From CAZDUS01 sp964609375 (GTDB lineage: Bacteria; Verrucomicrobiota; Kiritimatiellia; CAIKKV01; CAITUY01): 15,468 bases of DNA. The stretch spans positions 1-15,468 of the forward strand of contig CAZSSA010000060.1 of assembly GCA_964609375.1 (NCBI GenBank), written 5' to 3'. The translations under genes and the position numbers were made by a program. This document shows positions 8,389-14,227 of the stretch, one piece after another. Positions within the stretch are counted from its first letter, which is position 1; every line of letters starts with the position of its first letter. Below the pieces are notes generated by a model. That model was not told the DNA's origin. It saw only the letters and a list, made by a program, of their open reading frames with translations, and did not search any database.

Positions 8389-9531
8389 CTACACTATCAC
8401 TTCCCACAAGTAGCCGCTACGGTAAGGATTGTCGTTTTCGCAGACATAGAAAACGCCGTTACCGGCGGACACGATGTCGTGGTTCTGCCAGAGGGTGTTG
8501 CCCTCCGCGTCGCGCATGGGGCCCAGTTTCTCGAACGTGCCCTTGCGGTAATCAATCCTCATGAACTCGCACTGGCCGTCGCGGCCGGTGACGCCATAGG
8601 CCGCGCCATCCGCGCCCAGGGCGAGCGAGGACAGGCGGCTGCGACGGTCGGGGGTCGGGGTCAACAGCAACGTGGCCTGGAAGCTTTCCGGATCGATCCG
8701 GTAGAACGAACCATTGGCGCCGCCGGCATACATGAAGCCGTCGCCGAAGTTGAAGAAAGACTCGGCCTTGACCGTGCCGTACTTCCCGTCCGGCCGCGGC
8801 AGGCCCTTCTTGGAGAAGACGATGCGGTCCTGGCGCGGGTCGAACTTGCAGAGGCGGAGCGCGTCAGGCCCGGCCTCGGACTGCCAGGCGCGGGTCAGCC
8901 CCCAGTTGCACCAGACGCAACCGGCATCGTCGAGCGCGATGTTTTCGCCCTGGATCATGCCGCCATAGGTACCGATCAGGCCCAGGTCCCGGGACTGGCG
9001 GGTGCGCAGGTCGAAGATCGCCAGTTTCTCGGGCGGGAAGCACAGGCAGTAGAGGCGCTCCCGCGCGGCGTCGAGGGCAATGGCCTGGATGTAAGTGTGC
9101 GGGACCGGGATGCCGAGCTTGGCGATGTCGCCCGTGCGCGGATCGTAGCGGACAATCGAGGCGCCGGGCGCTTCCCGGTACCGGTCCACATCGTGCAGCA
9201 GGGCCTGGGCGGCGTACAGACAGCCGTCCGGAGTCTTGACCAGCGAACGGTGGAACTTGGCGTCGAACGGGTCGGCCACCCGGTCGTAGCCAAGCTCCAC
9301 AAACCGCCCCGTCTTCCGGTCGTAGGCCTTGAAGATGTCGGCGGCGAAGGAGGTGATGCCGAGATAGACCCGGTCATCATCCGGATTGTACAGCGCGCAA
9401 TCCATGCTGATCCAACCCGTGCGCCAGTCCGGCGCCTTCTGGAAATCCTCGTAATCCCAACGGTCCTCGACCTCGTCAAACCACTGGTTGCCGTAGGCCG
9501 CGTTCTTCAATTTCAGGGTGCGTATCTTCAT
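8389..9531 (-). CDS. Beta-propeller protein of unknown function
   Basis: This 380-residue protein has repeated blades with a recurring pattern of a hydrophobic strand, then x-x-D-P-x-T/x-G and another strand, for example RYDPRTGDI, KFDPRQDRI, RIDPESFQA and RIDYRKGTF. This is the look of six- or seven-bladed propellers of the YncE/SMP-30/WD40-like type. There is no signal peptide or membrane segment. Propellers of this type range from lactonases and lyases to scaffold proteins, and no catalytic motif I can name is visible. It follows the deacetylase-like gene by 10 nt, with AAGGA five nt before its ATG, and precedes the transglutaminase-like gene by 15 nt. It may act as a lactonase or sugar-binding component of the pathway, but that is inference. 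Confidence 0.87.
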   Translation of the reverse strand: MKIRTLKLKNAAYGNQWFDEVEDRWDYEDFQKAPDWRTGWISMDCALYNPDDDRVYLGITSFAADIFKAYDRKTGRFVELGYDRVADPFDAKFHRSLVKTPDGCLYAAQALLHDVDRYREAPGASIVRYDPRTGDIAKLGIPVPHTYIQAIALDAARERLYCLCFPPEKLAIFDLRTRQSRDLGLIGTYGGMIQGENIALDDAGCVWCNWGLTRAWQSEAGPDALRLCKFDPRQDRIVFSKKGLPRPDGKYGTVKAESFFNFGDGFMYAGGANGSFYRIDPESFQATLLLTPTPDRRSRLSSLALGADGAAYGVTGRDGQCEFMRIDYRKGTFEKLGPMRDAEGNTLWQNHDIVSAGNGVFYVCENDNPYRSGYLWEVIV

Positions 9532-9541
9532 GTTCGTCCTT

Positions 9542-10459
9542 TCATGCTCGTCCTCGCGTATCCAGTTTCAGCCGGCTGGCCGCCCCGGGGGCGGGCAGCG
9601 GGCAGACGGCGCGGAAGGCCGCCGCGGTCGTTTCCGCCGTCGCGGGGATCAACATGCAGCCCCGGTCGGACAAAATGCGCTTCAGGTGCGCGATCATTTT
9701 CTCGAGCGTCTCACGGCGGAAGTCGCGCGGATCGCTGAAGTCGAAGATGTTGTGGGTGCTGATCTCGATGCGCTTGACCGGCGTGGCCTCGCGTAACTGG
9801 CGGTCCACGGCCTTGGCGATCGTGTACCAGTGGTTCTTGGCGTCGACCAGTTCCACCCGCAGGTCCTGCGGATGCTTGCCGCCCCACATGCGTGAGTCGG
9901 GATCGAGCGTGCTGGGCAGTTCGACAAAATCCAGCCAGCCCGGCAGCAGGCGGTTCCAGGGATGCGCGTAGTGCGCGTCCAGCGGCGCTCCGGCCCAGAC
10001 CGAGGCGCATTCCGGCAGGTTCCGGGTCGGGGTCGAGTTCGTGCCGTGCCGGAAGCCCAGTTCCACCAGTAGTGGAAACGTATAATCATTGGCCGAGTGG
10101 TACCCGATGCACAGGCTCTCCGGCGCCCGGCCCATCGCGGCCGCAAAACGGTCACGGGCCTGCGCCAGCACCGCCCGCTGCCGGTCCGGTCCAAGCACCC
10201 CGAGAAACTCCTCCGCGCCGAGGTCGGCCGGATGCACGTGCAGTCCTATCTCGCACCCCTGCGCCCCGGCCTCGCGGTACAACCCGGCGCTGGCCTCCAG
10301 GTCGGTCGGAATCACGTAGAGCGTGCCCTTGAGCCCCTCCCGCTCCAGGACGTCGAGCAAGCCCCGCACCGAGCGTTCGCCCAGCGCCGGATTCTTCACC
10401 GCATGGGCGGTGGCTTCGCAATCGGCGCGCACTGAAACAAAGAATTGATTGTCTTCCAT
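9542..10459 (-). CDS. Polysaccharide deacetylase (NodB-like) family protein
   Basis: I prefer the ATG at 10459-10457 (305 residues). A GGGGAGG lies at 10463-10469 with a short 3-nt spacer, while an upstream GTG at 10477 would place this same sequence inside the coding region. NodB-like features are VSVRADCEAT (D13 and E15), a central strand GLKGTLYVIP resembling the usual ATFF strand, GLHVHP (H74 and H76) in place of the H-S/T-x-x-H metal motif, a GYHSAND segment (H121), and a late STHNIFDF strand with H236. These match the metal-dependent carbohydrate-esterase-4 type barrel, though with modified spacing. Expected chemistry is hydrolysis of an N- or O-acyl group from a sugar. No secretion signal is seen, so the substrate is probably intracellular. 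Confidence 0.85.
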   Translation of the reverse strand: MEDNQFFVSVRADCEATAHAVKNPALGERSVRGLLDVLEREGLKGTLYVIPTDLEASAGLYREAGAQGCEIGLHVHPADLGAEEFLGVLGPDRQRAVLAQARDRFAAAMGRAPESLCIGYHSANDYTFPLLVELGFRHGTNSTPTRNLPECASVWAGAPLDAHYAHPWNRLLPGWLDFVELPSTLDPDSRMWGGKHPQDLRVELVDAKNHWYTIAKAVDRQLREATPVKRIEISTHNIFDFSDPRDFRRETLEKMIAHLKRILSDRGCMLIPATAETTAAAFRAVCPLPAPGAASRLKLDTRGRA

Positions 10460-10462
10460 ATA

Positions 10463-10469
10463 CCTCCCC
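10463..10469 (-). promoter_or_regulatory. Ribosome binding site deciding the deacetylase start
   Basis: GGGGAGG on the minus strand lies 3 nt before the ATG at 10459. The spacer is shorter than usual, but the alternative GTG at 10477 has no such signal in front of it and would include this sequence within the gene. The site is immediately downstream of the hairpin-forming repeat segment. Confidence 0.55.
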
Positions 10470-10479
10470 TGAGACACCC

Positions 10480-10529
10480 GGTTTCAGGTGTCGGGTGCCA
10501 GGTGTCATCCTGAAACCTGAAACCCGAAA
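10480..10529 (-). repeat. Intergenic heptanucleotide repeat mosaic with stem-loop potential
   Basis: Between the unrecognised gene and the deacetylase the sequence is built from two 7-nt families. Read on the plus strand they are AGGTGTC, GGGTGCC, AGGTGTC (10486-10506) and CCTGAAA, CCTGAAA, CCCGAAA (10509-10529). GGTTTCAGG (10480-10488) and CCTGAAACC (10509-10517) are perfect inverted copies with a 20-nt loop. An alternative 6-bp stem (10473-10478 with 10487-10492) overlaps one arm of it. The same period is found in the adjacent 10548-10610 array. This may be a mobile or slippage-grown repeat, or an mRNA processing or attenuation element; the sequence alone does not decide. Confidence 0.7.
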
Positions 10530-10530
10530 C

Positions 10531-11859
10531 TTATACTCTCAAACACTGACTCCTGCCTCCTGACTCCTGACTCCTGCCTCCTGCCTCCTGACTCCTGCCT
10601 CCTGCCTCCCCCACCACCCGCGCCACCTTGTTCAACGCATGAAAAAAGCCGTCGAAAACATCCGCGATCCTCAAGGCGGTTTGCTTTTGCGTGCCGGGTG
10701 CCCAGCGTCCCGTCGTCAACCGCGCAAACTCCAATGTACAACGCGCCTCTTCCGGTGTCAGCAGCGCCGGCACGAGGTCCGGAATAAAGGCGGACGGATC
10801 GCCGGCTTTCGTGCCGGCGGTCATTTCCCGGAACGTCCCGAAGGGAATCTCAAAAAAGTTGCGCCGGAGCCGCAACAACTCGTTCTCGATCAGCCATGTG
10901 CTGTCGAAATGTCCGGACGGCGCATGCGCGTAGAACCGCAGGCGCCCTTTCATCAGCCGGGAAAAGCGGGAGGCGTCGAACACCTTCATCGCCGGGGAAA
11001 CCGGGACCCGGTCGAGGTCGGCCTTCCATTGCGTGACACTCTTGTCCGCCGCGTCCGGCACGAGGTCGCCGATGACCGGAACGAGGCGCCCGCGCAGCAT
11101 CACCAGCGCGTCCTCCAGGCGGTCTTCCAGGCGGGTCAACTCCGGTTCGGCGTAAAGTTCCGGCACTTCGTAGTGCCGCTCCACGGCGTCGCGCATTTCC
11201 CGGAACACCGGCGTCTCCGGGAACATCCCGCAGGCCAGGCGGACCGTTTCCAGTTTGCCGGCCACGGGCCGTTCCAGCAGCAGGCAGAGGGCCGACTGCA
11301 GCGGCGGGCAGAAGTAGTGCATGAAGCGGCTGTGGAGCGGGTACTTGTTCTCGAACTGGTGCAGGTTCACCGGCGGATCGATCCCGCGATCGTAGCGGCC
11401 GTAAAAAAGGCAGAACTTCTTCAGGTGGAAGCACCGGTCCTCGAGGCTCCACGTCCGGCCGTCAAGATAGTGCTGCGCTGCCGCCAGACGTCCGTCGTCT
11501 TCGCTGTGGTAGAAGGTCCACTGCGGGTATTCAGGGTAATACCGGGCCGGATCCGTCAGCTCCGACCAGGTCAGGTTGATGCCGGGCAGGTGTTCGAGGT
11601 TTCGCGCCCAGTGCGGATGGCGCCGGCACAGGTCCAAGTGTACTTCGCCCACGGCCGCCGACATGTCGCACCAGTCCCGGACCGTCATGCCGTCCGCGAC
11701 GATGAAGCGCGTGTCATAGTCGCTCAGGCCCGGGATCAGGTCCTCGAAGCGCCACTTGGCGGCAATCGCCTGGATGCGGGGCACGCGTCGGCGGCACTCG
11801 GCGTAGTACAGCTCGTAGAAGCGCTGGAAGTCGTTGGCCGGCTGGGGGGCAAAGATCAC
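10531..11859 (-). CDS. Unrecognised protein with nucleotidyltransferase-like motif and repeat-derived C-terminus
   Basis: The 442-residue product starts at a GTG (11859-11857) whose last bases overlap the upstream stop (GTGA, 11856-11859). I do not recognise the family with confidence. Near the N-terminus, after a helix, PGLSDYDTRFIV (43-54) resembles the G-S/L-S-x-x-D-x-D core of the nucleotidyltransferase fold (D47 and D49 candidate metal ligands). The rest is rich in aromatic and charged residues, with no membrane segment or signal peptide, and contains a long acidic helix around 232-255. The last 26 residues (417-442) are translated from a 7-nt tandem repeat, producing Gly-Gly-Arg-Ser-Gln-Glu type units, so the natural terminus was probably near residue 416. 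It lies between an oxidoreductase and a deacetylase-like gene in the operon. A nucleotidyl- or other transferase acting on a sugar is only a possibility. Confidence 0.82.
   Translation of the reverse strand: MIFAPQPANDFQRFYELYYAECRRRVPRIQAIAAKWRFEDLIPGLSDYDTRFIVADGMTVRDWCDMSAAVGEVHLDLCRRHPHWARNLEHLPGINLTWSELTDPARYYPEYPQWTFYHSEDDGRLAAAQHYLDGRTWSLEDRCFHLKKFCLFYGRYDRGIDPPVNLHQFENKYPLHSRFMHYFCPPLQSALCLLLERPVAGKLETVRLACGMFPETPVFREMRDAVERHYEVPELYAEPELTRLEDRLEDALVMLRGRLVPVIGDLVPDAADKSVTQWKADLDRVPVSPAMKVFDASRFSRLMKGRLRFYAHAPSGHFDSTWLIENELLRLRRNFFEIPFGTFREMTAGTKAGDPSAFIPDLVPALLTPEEARCTLEFARLTTGRWAPGTQKQTALRIADVFDGFFHALNKVARVVGEAGGRSQEAGGRSQESGGRSQCLRV
10548..10610 (-). repeat. Tandem heptamer array, nine units
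   Basis: Nine consecutive 7-nt units are seen, on the plus strand GACTCCT (four copies) and GCCTCCT (four copies) in mixed order, ending with GCCTCCC. They differ at one position. The array lies inside the 3' end of the unrecognised gene. Because 7 is not a multiple of 3, three units give a seven-residue translated period. Similar short heptamer arrays are known in some bacterial genomes (for example STRR heptamers of cyanobacteria), and the likely origin is replication slippage or a dispersed repeat. Confidence 0.9.
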
Positions 11860-12872
11860 CGCAACACCTCCGCCAGCGACACCTCGCGCCGCTCGCGCGC
11901 CGACCGGTAGAGCGCGTCCACGACGGCATTGGTCTTCGCCGCCTCGGCGGCGGTGACCGCCGGTTCACGGTTCTCGAGAACGGCTGAAACGAAATCCGCG
12001 ACCAGCGGCTCGTGCACGTTCTTCGCGTTCGGCGCCGGGACCTCCACCGTGTCACGGCCCACGGTCTTGAGTACCGTGTCTCCGTCGTACGGATGCCACC
12101 TGACCCGGGCGGCGGCGCCCACGATCTCGAACTCGTGCGACCAGGTCCTGCTGCTCCAGTGGAAACTCGCCAGCACCTGCGTCCCGCCGGGCAACGTCAA
12201 GATGGCGACGGACGAGTCCTCCACGGCATACGGCTGCACCAGCGTCCCGGCCTTGGCGAAGACCGTTTCCGGCATCCCGAACAAACCGATCAGCACGTCG
12301 AACATGTGCGTGCCCATGTCGGAGATCGGGCCGCCGCCGGAGCGCCCGGGCACGACGCGCCAGTACTTCGGGTCGTCCGGGACGGGATTGAACCAGGAGT
12401 AGTACGTCATCCGCACCAGGACCACCTTGCCGAACTCACCCCTGGCAAGCATGTCGCGTGCCATCGAATATTTCGGCGCGAAGCGGCGGAAATAGGCCAC
12501 GCCACAGCGGCGGTTGCTCCGCGCCGCCTCGGCGACGAGGGTTTGCGCCTCGGGATGGTTCAGGGCGACGGGCTTTTCCACCAGCACGTGCTTGCCGGCC
12601 CGCAGCGCGGCGATCGCCTGCGGCACGTGCAGGGAAACGGGCGTGCACAGGTACACCGCGTCGAGGTCCGGCGCGCGCAGCGCCTCGGCCAGATCGGTGT
12701 GGACCCGGGCGCCGCGCGGGGCCGCCGCGGCCTGGGCCCGCGCCGCGACCGTGTCGCACACGGCCGCCACCCGGCTGCGCGGTTCGGCATCGAGGGCCGG
12801 CAGCACGCGCTTGTTGGCAATGTCGCCCGTGCCCACCACCAACCAGCGCAGTTTGCCCGTGTCTGTGTTCAT
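11856..12872 (-). CDS. Gfo/Idh/MocA family NAD(P)-dependent oxidoreductase, canonical
   Basis: The start is the ATG at 12872-12870, overlapping the upstream aminotransferase stop (ATGA, 12869-12872); an extension to 13046 merely reads through that gene. The 338-residue protein has the Rossmann dinucleotide motif VVGTGDIA (12-19), the EKP motif intact (99-101, K100), and the DMGTHMFD segment (185-192) with the conserved histidine H189 of the family. Length fits typical sugar or inositol dehydrogenases. Expected reaction is NAD(P)-dependent oxidation or reduction of a sugar, cyclitol or amino-sugar carbonyl. Together with the upstream aminotransferase this suggests oxidation to a keto-sugar followed by, or preceded by, amino transfer, as in inosose/aminocyclitol or 3-keto-sugar chemistry. 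The specific substrate is not readable. Confidence 0.95.
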   Translation of the reverse strand: MNTDTGKLRWLVVGTGDIANKRVLPALDAEPRSRVAAVCDTVAARAQAAAAPRGARVHTDLAEALRAPDLDAVYLCTPVSLHVPQAIAALRAGKHVLVEKPVALNHPEAQTLVAEAARSNRRCGVAYFRRFAPKYSMARDMLARGEFGKVVLVRMTYYSWFNPVPDDPKYWRVVPGRSGGGPISDMGTHMFDVLIGLFGMPETVFAKAGTLVQPYAVEDSSVAILTLPGGTQVLASFHWSSRTWSHEFEIVGAAARVRWHPYDGDTVLKTVGRDTVEVPAPNAKNVHEPLVADFVSAVLENREPAVTAAEAAKTNAVVDALYRSARERREVSLAEVLR

Positions 12873-14032
12873 AGCGTAACCCTCTGGCGCGCCAGGCACT
12901 CCTTCAGCGCCTGGGCCAGGTAAACCAGGTCCTCCTCGGTCGTCCGCGGGAAAATCGGCAGCGAAAGCGCCTGCCGCGAGCCCTTGGCGGCGATCGGACA
13001 ACGCGCCGTCTCCTCCGAATAGCCGAGCTTCGCGAACGCCTCCCACGTCCAGACTGCGGGGTAGTGGTGCGCCGTGCCCACCTTGAACTCATCCTTGAGC
13101 CGCTTAACAAACGCCTCGCGTGTGATCCCGACCTTGTCGGTGTCGAGCCGGATGACGTAGAGATGGCTCCCGTGGTCCGGCCCGTGGCCGGCGGGCAGGA
13201 TCAGGCCCTCGACATCGCGCAGCAAGTCGTTCATGCGAGTCATGGCCTTCTGCCGCATGGCGAGGATCCGGCCGATCTTGGCCAGTTGCGTCAAGCCCAC
13301 GGCGTACTGGGGCTTGGTCATGCGGTAGTTGAACCCGATGCTCACCACGCGCAACGGCGGGCCGTACACATAGCCGAATGTTTTTTTCTGGCGGACGGTC
13401 TCGGCGAAGACCTCGTCATCGGTCGTCACGGCCCCACCCTCGCCCAGGCAGGTCATGTTCTTGTTGCTCTGGAAACTGTAACAGGACGCCTTGCCCCGGC
13501 CGCCGATGGGCTGTCCCTTGTATTTCGCGCCCACGGCATGGGCGGCATCGTAGATGACGGGCACGCCGGTTTCGGCGGTGATGCGGTCGAAGGCCTCGAT
13601 GTCGCACGCCAGTCCGGTGAAATGGACCGGGATGATCGCCTTGGTTCTCGGGGTGATCCGCTCGCGCACGGACTGCGGATCAAGGTTCATGGTCGCCGGG
13701 TCAATGTCGGCGAAGACCACCTTCGCGCCCTGGCCGACGGCCGTGCCGGCCGTGCAGACGAACGTCAGCGGCGTCGTGATCACCTCGTCGCCCGGTCCGA
13801 TGCCGAGAGCCATCATGCAGCAGTCCAGAGCCGTGCCGCAGGAATTCACCGCCACGGCCTTCCAGGCCCCTTCGTGCTGTGCAAGCGCCTCCTGGAACTG
13901 GTTCTCCTCCGGCATGGGAAAGAAGTTACCCGCCGCTCCCATGGCGGCAGCCACACAACGCTGGGCCGCCTCCACGTCGTCCTGTTCATAAACACCCCCC
14001 AACGCAAGAAAGGGCACTTCACGGATTTGCAT
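12869..14032 (-). CDS. DegT/DnrJ/EryC1/StrS family PLP-dependent aminotransferase
   Basis: Of two in-frame ATGs (14038 and 14032) the second is preferred because GAGGA (14040-14044) lies 7 nt before it, while the first has only about 1 nt. The 387-residue product shows the family features: NSCGTALD (63-70) for cofactor phosphate contact, YDAAHAVGA (161-169) with D162 and H165, the PLP-binding lysine K191 in SNKNMTCLGEGG, and GFNYRMT (233-239). These enzymes transfer an amino group to or from a keto sugar or keto-cyclitol. Being first in the operon and coupled by a 4-nt overlap to a Gfo/Idh/MocA dehydrogenase, it probably acts on the same ring. Directly upstream are the operator candidate and the divergent regulator. 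Family assignment is very secure; direction of the reaction is not known. Confidence 0.96.
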   Translation of the reverse strand: MQIREVPFLALGGVYEQDDVEAAQRCVAAAMGAAGNFFPMPEENQFQEALAQHEGAWKAVAVNSCGTALDCCMMALGIGPGDEVITTPLTFVCTAGTAVGQGAKVVFADIDPATMNLDPQSVRERITPRTKAIIPVHFTGLACDIEAFDRITAETGVPVIYDAAHAVGAKYKGQPIGGRGKASCYSFQSNKNMTCLGEGGAVTTDDEVFAETVRQKKTFGYVYGPPLRVVSIGFNYRMTKPQYAVGLTQLAKIGRILAMRQKAMTRMNDLLRDVEGLILPAGHGPDHGSHLYVIRLDTDKVGITREAFVKRLKDEFKVGTAHHYPAVWTWEAFAKLGYSEETARCPIAAKGSRQALSLPIFPRTTEEDLVYLAQALKECLARQRVTL

Positions 14033-14039
14033 GATCATG

Positions 14040-14044
14040 TCCTC
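14040..14044 (-). promoter_or_regulatory. Ribosome binding site deciding the aminotransferase start
   Basis: GAGGA on the minus strand lies 7 nt upstream of the ATG at 14032, a standard spacing. The earlier ATG at 14038 is only about 1 nt away, which makes it an unlikely initiation site. Confidence 0.6.
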
Positions 14045-14059
14045 ATCAGTAATTAAACT

Positions 14060-14071
14060 TAAATCGGTTTA
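14060..14071. promoter_or_regulatory. LacI-family operator candidate
   Basis: TAAATCGGTTTA is a near palindrome with a central CG, matching its own reverse complement at 10 of 12 positions. Central CG with A/T-rich arms is the usual layout of LacI/GalR-family operators. It lies 28 nt upstream of the first gene of the operon and 157 nt from the regulator start, where a bound repressor would block the operon promoter. Site identity is inferred from symmetry and position; no binding data exist here. Confidence 0.5.
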
Positions 14072-14099
14072 TGATTGATTATTTCACGTCATCCGGCAA
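14071..14099 (-). promoter_or_regulatory. Candidate sigma70-like promoter of the operon
   Basis: On the minus strand TTGCCG (14094-14099) and AATCAT (14071-14076) are 17 nt apart, each matching four of six consensus bases. The operator candidate sits immediately after the -10, fitting repression. Matches are modest, and sigma-factor consensus in this organism is unknown. Confidence 0.35.
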
Positions 14100-14110
14100 G
14101 TAAAATGTGC

Positions 14111-14136
14111 TCATCAAGAATAATCATCAAGAATAA
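14111..14136 (+). repeat. 13-bp perfect tandem duplication in divergent control region
   Basis: TCATCAAGAATAA occurs twice head to tail (14111-14123, 14124-14136). It is AT-rich in a GC-rich region and lies between the two divergent genes. It could be a regulator-binding direct repeat, or a recent duplication. A related inverted pair, TGCTCATCA (14108-14116) and TGATGAGCA (14162-14170), brackets it. Confidence 0.8.
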
Positions 14137-14227
14137 TGGACAGGTTTCGATTACAGGCCTATGATGAGCAGATTGTGAAACCCGGCAGCCTGAAGGGTTT
14201 TCCGTTCAGGATTTCGCCAGCCATACG

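Noticed and set aside
8362..9738. A plus-strand open frame of 458 codons opposite the propeller gene
   Set aside because: It is antisense to a well-formed propeller coding sequence and has no recognisable motif; stop codons are simply rare in this frame.
10548..10610. Possible CRISPR array
   Set aside because: Units are 7 nt and contiguous, with no spacers, so it is a simple tandem repeat.
12873..13046. N-terminal extension of the canonical Gfo/Idh/MocA gene to 13046
   Set aside because: The added 58 residues overlap the aminotransferase C-terminus and are low-complexity Gly/Ala/Pro. The ATG at 12872 precedes the Rossmann motif by the normal distance and overlaps the upstream stop by 4 nt.
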